From Takakia lepidozioides (taxonomy: Eukaryota > Streptophyta > Takakiopsida > Takakiales > Takakiaceae): 64,000 nt of DNA. This document shows, one piece after another, positions 23,880-33,402 of this stretch. The first letter of the stretch is position 1; each line of letters starts with the position of its first letter. A model generated the notes under the pieces. The model made no database searches, had not been told where the DNA came from, and saw nothing but the letters and a program-made list of their open reading frames with translations. A program made the translations under genes and the position numbers. Location: positions 21,948,001 through 22,012,000 of the forward strand of contig CM060733.1 in the NCBI GenBank assembly GCA_030704615.1, read 5' to 3'.

Positions 23880-25440
23880 TTGTGAGCGGCGTTCCTTTTG
23901 CTTAAAGTCTTCGCCAACTGGAAAACTGACGTGTCAGGTATGGAATACCAAATGAGCACTTCCATGTCCAATAAACGTTGCCTCATTTCGAGTAAACTTT
24001 GCTTCATTTCACTAGTGTGACTGTGTACTGAACAAAAGAATCTTCTTAAAAGATATCTGGGAATGTCTCGGCTCCACTAGTTCGACTAATTATTGAACAA
24101 AAGCACGTTTCAATTTTTTTTTACAGGATTAAGAATCGTTTAGTGAGCCATGTTGTATTGGAAATGAGCATTTGGCCTTCTAAGGGTGCCGTTTGACCCA
24201 AAAACCATGCATCATTAATTAACTCATCCACTAAACTCATCCACTAGTGTGATTGTTTAGACAACACTTGTTGGTTAAACATGATGTTTGGAAGTGGACG
24301 TTTGGCCTTCTAAGAGCGCGGTTCAACCATTAATCATGTTCCACTAAACCATCCATTAATTGTTTCCAAGTGTGCCGTTAGACCATTAAATCGTGCATCA
24401 TTAAACCAAGTCTCATTAAATTATGCTCTATAGTGAGCCACTATTTGTTGGAAATGAGGCAAAGTTTATTGGAAGTGAGACAAACTTTTGGAAGCGAGGC
24501 AAAGTTTATTGAAAATGAAAGTGGTCATTTGGCTTTCCAAGTGCACCGTTAGACCATTAAATCATGCATCACTAACCCGGGGGGTTGGTATCGTGTGAGC
24601 ACAGAGTTAAGAGAAACGGTGTGAGCACAAAAAAAAACGCCGCGTGAGCAGAATCCACGTTTATGGGGGTAACATGTGCATCAGCGGAAATACAAATAAT
24701 AGGCGGAATAGGGACTTTACTTCGCTAGTAGGCGTTACATCGAATCTGAATATAACTTAAACCTGAAGATCAGAATCCACATGCACCTGTCAGATAGTTC
24801 GAACCTCTAGCCAAGTTTTGCTGGCGAAAATACAAGTTTGGCTGGCGAAAATCATTTGCATTTCGCTAGCGAAACCTGTTTTCTAGGTGGTTATTGGGGA
24901 TGTTCTAAACAAAATGTTACCAAATGCCACATTGTTTAAGTGCGCTGATCTTTGAGTTCTGGAAGATATATTTGTGGGTTATTGTGCTCACACGTGTTAA
25001 GCTTTGGACAATTAACTTCATGAAATTTTTCGGGTGAGCACAGTTTTCAGATAGTTTCGTATTTCTTACTACGTGAGCGCATTTGGGTTTCACAATAGCA
25101 TATTCTCAAGAATCTTCTAGAATATGCGGAATATTTCTTTGTGCTCACGCCCGCTGGCGTGAGCTTGCTCACATGCTACCCAACCCCCACTAAACCTAAT
25201 CTCATTAAATCGTGCTCCATTAGTGAGGCAAAGTTGATTGGAAGTGAAACAAAGTTTATTGGAAATGAAGCAAAGTTTAGTGGAAATAAGGCAACGTTCC
25301 TATTGGAAATGGAAGTGGTCATTTGGTATTCCAAGAGGATCTACTTTAGAGGATTAACCTCTAAAGTACCCAGTCCAAAAGCATGGAGGGGCAATCTTTT
25401 GGATTTCGTGTCCATTTGTACCAAGAGTTGATGAATGTAG
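23880..25440. repeat. Degenerate short repeats around a MITE
   Basis: Two phrases recur with many changes: one around ACCATTAAATCATGCATCA and one around GGAAGTGAGGCAAAGTTTA. Copies are seen near 23950, 24230, 24360-24560 and 25190-25300, suggesting an old tandem or nested repeat. A separate insertion interrupts it at 24576-25188. No coding potential is evident. Confidence 0.5.
24576..25188. mobile_element. MITE-like element with inverted ends and a 5-bp duplication
   Basis: The left end reads GGGGGTTGGTATCGTGTGAG from 24579, and the right end on the other strand reads GGGGGTTGGGTAGCATGTGA from 25188. The element is flanked by ACTAA on both sides (24571-24575 and 25189-25193). The surrounding degenerate repeat has a paralogous stretch near 24400-24440 that reads straight through this point, as an empty site would. 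At 613 bp with no ORF it is non-autonomous. The superfamily is not clear. Confidence 0.65.
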
Positions 25441-26988
25441 TTATGGATGAAAAGAAAGCAACTTCCTTGACAAGATACTAGCCCTGTCGGGAGTGGACTT
25501 TATCTTCCAAAACTATATTATCTAATCACACCATGCGTTTAATAGTTAATACATGTTGATTTGCAATGTATGTGATTGATGGAATTAGGAAAAAAAGAAG
25601 TATTTTGTACCCTAGACCCACTTCATTGTTGGCATTTATTTGTTTGTTAGGTCTCATAGTACATACAGTGGAACTAGTCCTTACATTGATTCTTGCAATA
25701 TATCTTGTTTGTTTGATAATATGTAGGATGAGTCCCTTGTAATTGAGAGTTGGAGCGCCTCCAAAAGCTTGTATCTCTTGATGACGATTGTCACGAAAGA
25801 ATCTTGGACTATTTATATAAACACAAGACAATTGAGAGGTGCTTGCAAGATGACCAAGATGACCAAGTCAGTAACATAGAAGGAGGTGGAAACAACTAAC
25901 ATTGGAACCACCGAAGTCTTCCAAACCTAGATTTGACTACCGCAAGAGAGTGGACAAGCTAGAAATTCTTAGTAAATTAATAAAATGATGTACTATATAT
26001 ATTGGTCATATAGAAAGCTAAGATTCAAAATAAGCAGATTGCAATGCAATAGTTTGCTAGGGCTTTTGGTCAATCAGATAAAAACTGGAACATCAAATAT
26101 TGGGCTGAATATGCAGTATCAACAATTAGCTAGAGGTAAGAAGGGAAACTTGAGTTCAAAAGCAAGAGATCATTACTCATGTCATCGAATTTAAACTCTA
26201 GTGGAGCGGAAGGTGCATCAACCCAAGCCCATAAATGTTGCACAATGACCATCCCCAATAATCTCCTTCAACCATAAAGTCTACTGATGGAAATATTGAA
26301 GTTATCAAATGTTTGATGGAGGTTAATGTGACAAAAATGGTCACGATATTAAAGAGTAACATTGCAATCTCTGCATGATGCGAAGATTGTTAGTATAATT
26401 GTTGACACGTGGGTGAGAATGAGAGGATGGAATTTTTTTTTGATGGAAGGCAAGGCAACAGTAAATCAGGTCGATAAGGGTCCAGAGGAGCCAATGTGAA
26501 GGATCTTGTCACTGAGATAAAATCACTCTTGCAGCAGGAGGAGAGACCTGAGCACGGGAGGGATCTGGAGCTTCTAGGGCACATTGATGCTCAAGTGAAC
26601 GTCCGAATTCCCAAACCGAATTCATCAAAACCAAGTGGTAATTCTTTTCCACTCAACGCTTAGTGAAGTAAATCATTAGCTTTAGATATGCTTCAATCAC
26701 CTTGCAAGTGGATTTTTCCTAATGATTTTATCATACATGTAACATGATATTTTATGGATGTGAAACATTTCAACAATCAATTGGGTGAACAAACATCACT
26801 GCGTTTACAGAGAATTTGCGACGTCCACTACCCCCAAAGCTTGAAATGTGCGCCGAAAACATCATGAGCCAATTTGCAACTATATTGGGACGGAATATAA
26901 TTGTAGATAAAATTTAAGGCTTGTGCAGCCTCATGAACCACCTACAATTGTGATTTCAAGACGTCGCAAACACACTGTTATGGGGAAT
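25441..26988. other. AT-rich stretch, no recognised gene
   Basis: Only short open frames occur and none shows a known motif. No clear repeat ends were seen. Confidence 0.45.
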
Positions 26989-27464
26989 CCATGAGCAGTG
27001 AGCAGCTTTGCCGAACTTCACCGAACCACACGGACCTGTTTGCCGAACCACTTCTAGGTTTGGGATAGGTTCGAAGTTCGGGATACGTTCGGTTTACGAA
27101 ATATTCCCATTTTGGATTCCAAACGAGAATTTTACTAAATTTATATTGCATATAACCCCTCAAAGATTGAAAGGTCGGTGCCAAACCCCATTTCATACAC
27201 TTAAAAAAACATTTCAAGGAAAAAAAAAAAAAAAAAACTATTTTCTTGAAAACGTAAGTGCCCGCACTGTTCGACGCCAAACAGTGCCATAGGCTCGGTA
27301 GTGGTCTGAACTGGTTCGACATAGGTTCGGCACAGGTTTGAAAGAATATTCCTCGACATAGGTTCGACACATGTTTGGGAGAATATTCCTTGGATAATTG
27401 ATATATTCCTTGGATATTCCCTTAAGTTCGGCATTGTTCGGCAAAACCTACTCACTGCTCATGG
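26989..27464. mobile_element. MITE-like element with 14-bp perfect inverted ends
   Basis: The left end CCATGAGCAGTGAG and the right end CTCACTGCTCATGG are perfect inverted repeats. The inverted similarity continues inward through TTTGCCGAAC on both sides. The interior is rich in the phrase TTCGGCA/TTCGACA and holds an A20 tract near 27218-27237. It encodes nothing recognisable. A further copy of the end (GCTCATGG) just outside the right border makes the exact right end uncertain, and no target duplication is clear. Confidence 0.6.
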
Positions 27465-28861
27465 ACCTCTGCTCATGGAAAACTCAACCTCCATTGTTAT
27501 AGTGTTGTTATAGTTCTTGTAATTCTCTTGCGACTCTTTTTCGTCACAACGTTACATATATAAATTTAATGTTCAAGTCACTGCCAACGATGAGCTTGAC
27601 GAACAGGCAAGCGATTTTTCCAGATACAAGAACTTTACACTTATGACATTGCTGGCAATATCAAGATTACAAAAGTACCTAAGAGATTGTGTGTAAAACC
27701 GAGATGTACAAGTAGTTTTGATGAGTTTTTAAAGTTTCTTCGCAAGAACTGAAACCATTTGCAATAGAGTATTGAGCTCCTCCTGTGAAGCATCAAACTC
27801 GAAATAAAACGATTCTGCTGCGTATTGCCGCACTAACTGTAAGTTTGGATTCAAAGGTCGAAGTGGGGGCAGCAAGCCATGGCGAGGGGCATCGGATCCT
27901 AGGAGAATTCTGTGATACAAAGATTGGAAGAGAGAGAGAGAAGAGCAAGAGGGACAGAACGAAGTGCAAGAGTGACGAGGTTGGAGCTGGACAGTTTAAA
28001 GACGAGAGACAGAACCTAATCATCATATTGACAGAACCCCCTATCTGGCCTTCTATTTGCTACCCCTTCTGTCTGATGCATCATAGAATGGACCTTAGCC
28101 CTAGTGCATTTCTCGACTGAGCATTTCTTCATGAGATGCACGACGACAGAATAAAGCAGGATTTTAACCCAAGCAAGGAAGTTGGATGAGTCTATACCCA
28201 ACTTTTATAGGATCCCTATGAGAAGAGATTAATTGATTCGATCAAAAACTTTCTAAAAATCTGGCATTATGAGAGCTATTATTATCCTAAAGACTTGTAA
28301 GTTGTGGGTAAAAAGCTCCACATCTGTCCAAAAGAACAATCATGCTGATATGTAATGAGATTCGAGATGAACTTATAGGAATATACACCAATCACGGTGG
28401 AGATATGTTGATATATGATAATGATTAGCTTACTGGAATATACAGGTCCAACTTGAAGACACAAATCTCTTTGGAGATAAGATAGTTGTGACCTTAATAT
28501 ACGAACTCACGCATGGGTATCTAATCTGCCAGTGCTACTGAATTTATCAAGCTAAATTCTGGAAGCAGACTCAAACCTTAAACCACAACGCATCAGGTAT
28601 TGCTTCTATATGTGACACGCCTTGATTGTAGAGAACAGCCTGGCTGGTCTGCTTTCTTCTCTCTTGTTTTAGCTCATTCTCTCACTCTCTTCGACTCAGT
28701 CGTCACCCCAGCCACCACTTACAGCTGTGCTCGTTCTGGGTCACTTAAAGGAGAATGACCTGGAACCCCTTCAATCATCTTTCCTTCAAGGAATTATGGG
28801 GCTAGAGGTACAATACCATCATAGATTTTGCGTGTGTACCACATCTAACCAAGGCCATCTG
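27465..28861. other. Intergenic; one possible minus-strand exon
   Basis: A minus-strand frame at 27920-27729 ends with YFEFDASQEELNTLLQMVSV and then LAKKL, a coding-like C-terminus that might be the last exon of an unrecognised gene. The opposite strand is also open here. Nothing else is recognisable. Confidence 0.3.
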
Positions 28862-29585
28862 TGTCGCGGCCCTTTGCCTTGAGGGCAGGGGGTCGGGACG
28901 TAGAGGGGCTGCCCCTGTGGTGGGGGCGGTGGCAGCAATAGGTACGGGGGGCTGAAGCACCCTTGAGTGCCCAAGGCACTCAAGGAAGCGGAGGCGCTCA
29001 CTAGGTGGAGCCCCGCACACCGGGTTGCGGTGGGGCTGGCTCCACAATGGATGGTGGTAGCTTAGTGGGACTTAGTGGGGGTGGCATAGGACTCACCATG
29101 GGGCGGAGACCTTGTGGTGGGAGTCGTGGGGAGTCTTGGGACTCACCACGGTCCAATGGGGCCGTGGTGGGTGGGCCAAGACTCACCGCGACTCATCACC
29201 GGGAATCGAGGGTCTTCGTGGTGGTTCGCCATAAAATGGCATGGTTGTTTGTGAAACCCCCGCGGACAGTCACAGAAGTATATATAGGGAGTAGTAACCC
29301 CGAGAACGGTGCAAGCCCGTTGGTGACCAAAAACTAGTGAGTAAGCGAGCGAGCCGGAAAGCGACTAAGGAGTGGGGAGCTATTTCGGACTGCCATCTAC
29401 CAAAGGGAATTTCCACTAGGCCCAAATTGGTGGAGGGTCTGTTGGGGGAAGAAAGGGGGACCGTTATGTCCCGGTGAGCAGCCGAAGCTCCGAGTTGGCC
29501 GGCGGTCAGGTTGGGAGTTAGGCGCGCGCATCAAAGCGAGTAACTATGACTTGAAGGGGAGCTTACCGAAGTGAGGTGCACGACA
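28862..29585 (+). repeat. 5' LTR of the chromovirus
   Basis: It begins TGTCGCGG and ends ACGACA, giving TGTCG...CGACA inverted ends. The first 210 bases are repeated at 32462-32671. A TATATATAGGG box lies at 29279-29289, a plausible promoter. It is followed after two bases by the primer binding site. Confidence 0.85.
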
Positions 29586-29587
29586 CT

Positions 29588-29599
29588 TGGTATCAGAGC
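29588..29599 (+). promoter_or_regulatory. Primer binding site, initiator methionine tRNA
   Basis: TGGTATCAGAGC is complementary to the 3' end of plant initiator Met tRNA, the usual primer of chromovirus reverse transcription. It starts two bases after the LTR end, which confirms that border. Confidence 0.92.
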
Positions 29600-29640
29600 T
29601 TAGAGTTCAGTACGCGATCGTCCTTGGGATCGGCCTCAGC

Positions 29641-29922
29641 ATGGGGTCGGGCAAGCCAAAGCGAAAGCGGAACGGCCCGAAAGATGATGATCCTGGTGAG
29701 CCCGATGGGGGCGACGTGTCACCGAAGCGGCCATTTGAGGAAGCAACGCATGCTTTTGAAAATGAGGCCACTCAAGAATGGGAGGAATCTGAGGAGTCGG
29801 AGCCCGAGGAATCTCTGAGAGCTCCAACAGACCAACAGATGTCTCCCATGCCAGCAGCCTTTTGGGAAGGGTTGTTGGCGCAGTTTGGCAGGACGTTGAA
29901 AGACGTGTTGAAGGCGGCTAAT
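29641..29922 (+). pseudogene. gag N-terminal fragment of the chromovirus
   Basis: The ATG at 29641 starts a highly charged N-terminus (GSGKPKRKRNGPKDDDPG), then an acidic stretch (EWEESEESEPEESLR), then WEGLLAQFGRTLKDVLKAAN. The reading frame is cut at about 29922, where an inverted LTR fragment begins. The capsid core and zinc knuckle are missing, so this is a remnant only. Confidence 0.65.
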
Positions 29923-30145
29923 GCCACCCCCACTAAGTCCGACTAAGCTATCACCACCCCTCGTGGAACCACTCCCACCGCAACCCAGTGTGCGGGGCTC
30001 CACCTAATGAGTGCCTCCGCCTCCTTGAGTGCATTGGGCACTCAAGGGTGCTTCAGCCCCCTCATCTATTGTCGCCACTGCCCCCACCACAGGGGCAGCC
30101 CCTCTCGTGTCCCGACCCCCTGCCCTCAAGGCAAAGGGCCACGAC
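29923..30145 (-). repeat. Inverted 222-bp piece of the chromovirus LTR
   Basis: On the minus strand it reads from the LTR start (TGTCGTGGCCC, 30145) through about LTR position 222 at 29923. It shares the same stretches as 28862-29083 with scattered differences. It sits between gag and the surviving part of pol, in place of the deleted region. Together with the 5' LTR it makes a large inverted repeat around gag. Confidence 0.8.
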
Positions 30146-30352
30146 AGGGACAAGACAATGTGATGGCCGATGCTTGAAGTAGAAAGCAGCAGCTAATGTT
30201 GGTGTACAGGGGTGAGACGGTGCTCCAAAGGAAGATTCGAAAGGCTTACCGCAAGGATGAGATGGCGAAGTCCGTGATGCGGGACTTGAGGATGTGGGTT
30301 AAATCGCAACTTGTAAAATGAACTGCTCCGGTATAAGCAAAAACGTCTCTAC

Positions 30353-30840
30353 GTGCCGAAGGGAGGGATCAGAGATAGTCTCTTGAGAGAATGCCATGAT
30401 GGCCCGCTTGCGGGCCACGGCGGAGCCAAGCGCACCACGGCACTCTTGAATAAAGAGTATTTCTGGCACAAACTGAGGGAGGAGGCCAAGGAGTATGTCA
30501 AGACATGCACCACATGCCAACAAAACCGGAGCGAGTACAAAAAGCAAGCGGGGCTGTTACAACCCTTGCCGATTCCAGAGGGGTCTTGGGAAAGTGTCTC
30601 GATGGATTTCATGACTGCTATGCCGCTGTCAAAATGATTCGATGCAATCATGGTGGTGGTGGATATGTTCAGTAAAATGGGTCATTTCATCCCCACCAAG
30701 GAGACGGCAACGACACAGGAGACGAGGCGACTTTACTTCGCCCACGTCTTCAAGCACTCCCGAAGGATATTGTCTCGGACTGCGATCCAAAGTTTGCGAA
30801 GAAATTTTGGAGGGCACTTTGGAAGAAGATGAGGACGAGG
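30353..30840 (+). pseudogene. Integrase, zinc-binding domain and part of the core, broken
   Basis: The HHCC domain is clear: H in ECHDGPLAGHGGAKRT, then CTTCQQNRSEYKKQAG. The core follows with SWESVSMDFMTAMPLSK (first catalytic Asp). A stop comes after it, and then AIMVVVDMFSKMGHFIPTKE. Another break occurs near 30770, where much of the core up to the second Asp is deleted or shifted. Short remnants (AFRPTTDGQTERVN, in a third frame, 30860-30890) show the region normally following the second Asp. The enzyme would insert element cDNA; this copy cannot. Confidence 0.85.
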
Positions 30841-30889
30841 CTCAAGATGAGCACTGCCTTTCGACCTACGACGGATGGCCAAACGGAAA

Positions 30890-31563
30890 GGGTGAATTCC
30901 GTGGTGAAGCAGATCTTGCGGAATTACTGGTCTATGAAAAAGCACCGCTAGTGCCGACAAGTTGGGCTGCCCAAGACGTTGAGGAACCGGCAGCAGCAGC
31001 AGTGTTGGAGGAACACGAGCGCTTGTTGACGCTCGCAAAGTACAACATCGCCAAAGCTAGGAAATGGTATGAACGGCAGGCAAATCGGAAGCGGAGGGAA
31101 GTCAAGTTTGAGGCAGGTACGGAGGTCTGGTTGAACATCAAGAATTTTCGACTACCTCCGGAAGTGAGTCCGAAGTTTGTATCTCCGTATGCGGAACCCT
31201 TTCGCATCCGGAAGGTTATGAATGAGGATGTGTATGAATTTGATCTGCCGGCAAACAGTAAGGTGCATTTGGTATTCCACGTCTCCTTTTAAAAGCCTTA
31301 CTTCAAAGATAAAGCGCGTCCGAATCGGCATCAAGTGTTGCGTCCGCCACCTGTGCTGTTGGATCATGAAAATGAACCAAAGTACGAGGTGGAGGCAGTG
31401 CTTAAGTCGAGGAGGTTCAAGAATCTTGAAACGGAGTATCTCGTGAAATGTAAGGGCTATCATCATGTGGAGGCATCTTAGGTACGTGCCTTAGAAATAG
31501 GGAACGCATCCGAGACGGTTGCAGCTTTTGAAGGGCGACCTCAAAAGCGGAAGAAGCGTTGAT
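30890..31563 (+). pseudogene. Integrase C-terminus with chromodomain
   Basis: The frame running to 31292 carries KYNIAKARKWYERQANRKRR and the GPF-like region (KFVSPYAEPFRIRKVMNE, then KVHLVFHVSF), followed by a stop. After the stop the same strand reads KPYFKDKARPNRHQVLRPPP and the chromodomain core YEVEAVLKSRRFKNLETEYL and VKCKGYHHVEAS. The usual Trp of that last motif is replaced by a TAG. The polyprotein would end at about 31561. Chromodomains target integration to particular chromatin. Confidence 0.85.
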
Positions 31564-32461
31564 GGGGACATCAACCTTGGATCGTGGGGGAGGAAATACA
31601 TGCTTAGCCCGGCTTAGCTAGCTCAGGAATCCGATTGCAAAAACTTGTGTTGTACAAATTTTGTTATAAATGAAATGGTTTCCAAATGTTGCGCCTCCTA
31701 TTTTGTTTGGAATGGTGATGCATGGCATGGTTGGCTAGTGTGTAGAATGCATGCTAGCTTACAAAAGTTGGAGAGGTAAATTGGATTAATCGTGTGTTTG
31801 CGTAGTGTCGAAATCGGATGACTCCCATCCAAGGGGCAAGGAAACTTGCACCTTCTTTGGGAGTTCACATGCTAGTGCGCACCTGGCGCGTGCGCGTACT
31901 ATAACTGCGCTACCGAGGGGATTGCCTTGTAGTGCGGGCTAACGCGGAAGCTACGTGCTTCCGTTCACGTATTATAATTGTGTAGCCTCGGGACGAAGTC
32001 GTAGTGCGGCTTTGGCGTGTTCCCGTACCTTAGGCCAGCATTCCAAAGCGGACCCAATTGTAGTGATTGGGGCGCACGGTTGTTTCAAGGTTATCTTCCT
32101 AGTCAAAAAAAGGTTCAAGGTGAACCTTTGCTCAAGGTGATGCCAAAAACGGCATCATGAGCGGTCGCAAGCAATGTTGTTGCAGTAAGGTGATTCGATC
32201 CTCGGGGAGGATCGTTCCTTGGCCGTGAAGTGGGCCAAAAAGAGTGCACTAGGAGGAGAGGCTCCACCCTTGGGCGGGACATGGAGAAAGTCGGCCGAAC
32301 TAGCTAGTGGAGAGTAGAGTCAAGTGTGGGGTTTGGTTCTTTGCCATGGGACGCCATGGTGCGGAAACAAACTCTTTGATGTGGTACGCCACAACTTGGA
32401 TGTTCGTTTCTACAAATGGATAAGTCGATGAGGACATCGACTCCCTGTCGGTAGGGGTGTG
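31564..32461 (+). other. 3' untranslated region of the chromovirus
   Basis: No ORF of note. A stretch near 32130-32220 (GATGCCAAAAACGGCATCAT, then GAGCGGTCGCAAG) recurs at 41581-41680 as a fragment. A purine-rich GGTAGGGGTG directly before the 3' LTR may serve as the polypurine tract. Confidence 0.55.
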
Positions 32462-32671
32462 TGTCGCGGCCCTTTGCCTTGAGGGCAGGGGGTCGGGACG
32501 CAGAGGGGCTGCCCTTGTGGTGGGGGGCGGTGGCAGCAGTAGGTACGGGGGGCTGAAGCACCCTTAAGTGCCCAAGGCACTCAAGGAAGCAGAGGCGCTC
32601 ACTAGGTGGAGCCCCGCACACCGGGTTGCGGTGGGGGTGGCTCCACAAGGGGTGGTGGTGGCTTAGTAGGA
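32462..32671 (+). repeat. 3' LTR of the chromovirus, truncated
   Basis: It matches the first 210 bases of the 5' LTR with a handful of differences, so the copy is not recent. It stops after TAGTAGGACTT, where the first PLE pseudo-LTR begins. The remaining 510 bases of the LTR are absent on this side. Confidence 0.85.
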
Positions 32672-32769
32672 CTTGTGTTGGACGATCTCTCCAGCCAAGA
32701 CAATTTTGGATGTTTTCCATCCATTAGGTATTTTCTCTCCCCCCCCCGAGACAAGTTCACTTTCCGCAG

Positions 32770-32776
32770 TATATAA
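32770..32776 (+). promoter_or_regulatory. TATA box of unit A
   Basis: TATATAA lies 30 bases before the first base of hammerhead helix I, so transcription should begin at about the 5' end of the ribozyme. The same spacing holds in the downstream copy (36706-36712), and a similar box occurs in unit C. Confidence 0.55.
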
Positions 32777-32799
32777 GCGGGGTGAGGGGTGCACATTGT

Positions 32800-32870
32800 A
32801 TCTCTTTTCCTTCTCTTTCCCACTGATGAGCTCACGCGCTGAGCGAAACTAGTTTGGGGATTATAGAGAT
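32800..32870 (+). ncRNA. Hammerhead ribozyme, type I, unit A upstream copy
   Basis: The core CTGATGA (32823-32829) is followed by helix II (GCTCA, loop CGCGC, TGAGC), then GAAAC. Helix III is a minimal AC-TA-GT, and cleavage is predicted after GTT at 32854. Helix I pairs CCCA with TGGG next to the core and ATCTCT (32800-32805) with AGAGAT (32865-32870) across an internal loop. All conserved core bases are present. Such ribozymes are known in PLE pseudo-LTRs. The very short helix III suggests activity as a dimer. Confidence 0.9.
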
Positions 32871-33402
32871 TCGCTTTGCTGCATCTTGTGTTCTTGTCTC
32901 TTTGTCTCATTGGCGGCGTTGTTGTTGTTGTTGAGTTTTAGATTTGATCTTCTGCATAGTTCATTGCATTCATTTGCTTTGTGTCTATTGTAGTGCATGT
33001 TTTAAACTCCTTTTCGAGTGTTACATGTTAGATCTCCTTCTAAGACTGCTCTTTAGTGTGTCTATTCTCTTTCTCAGAGATAGGTCACTATTCTCCTGTC
33101 CTTACAGTGAATTAGTTTCATCACACACACTTGCCTCTTGCATATACTTGCATTCGCACTTTAGAACGTTGCAACATCACTCCCACTCTGTTCTATTCTA
33201 GTTTTGTGTTTCAGGATCGATTCTTTTAGTTTTGATTCACAGGCTAGATATTTCTACAAGCTTTCTAAGGTGTCCATAACTGGCCCCCCTAAAAACTTGT
33301 TTGCACTTTGCTACTAATGCACCCGGTGCATTCGCGGTTCGAACTCTGTTGCACTGCTACATGTATTTGTTTCCACTCTTTTGTAAACCCTAAACATTTG
33401 TT

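Larger units (their letters stand above)
28862..32671 (+). mobile_element. Ty3/gypsy chromovirus, rearranged, 3' LTR cut short by the PLE array
   Basis: Order on the plus strand: 5' LTR, initiator-Met tRNA primer site, gag fragment, an inverted LTR piece, the integrase end of pol with a chromodomain, a long 3' untranslated region, and a truncated 3' LTR. Integrase at the end of pol plus a C-terminal chromodomain identify a chromovirus. Protease, RT and RNase H are missing, apparently lost in the same event that placed an inverted LTR fragment at 29923-30145. Stops and frameshifts occur throughout pol. The 3' LTR ends abruptly at 32671, where PLE sequence starts. Confidence 0.88.
32672..33390 (+). 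repeat. Unit A pseudo-LTR, upstream copy
   Basis: The sequence is almost identical to 36608-37318, with a spacing of about 3935 bases. It holds a TATATAA box (32770-32776), a hammerhead ribozyme and a long untranslated leader, and ends with one CCCTAAA before ORF1. Its left end falls inside a short subrepeat (about 57 bp, phrase GGATGTTTTTCATC) that is present about three times before the downstream copy, so it is 5' truncated. Confidence 0.88.

Noticed and set aside
32944-33201. 85-codon frame in the unit A pseudo-LTR, identical at 36878-37135 and similar at 46348-46605
   Set aside because: It is repeated only because the pseudo-LTR is repeated; it lies in an untranslated leader and shows no domain.
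33325-33345. GGTTCGAACTC in the pseudo-LTR, resembling a tRNA B box
   Set aside because: No A box or cloverleaf fits at tRNA distance, so a tRNA gene or SINE head is not supported.
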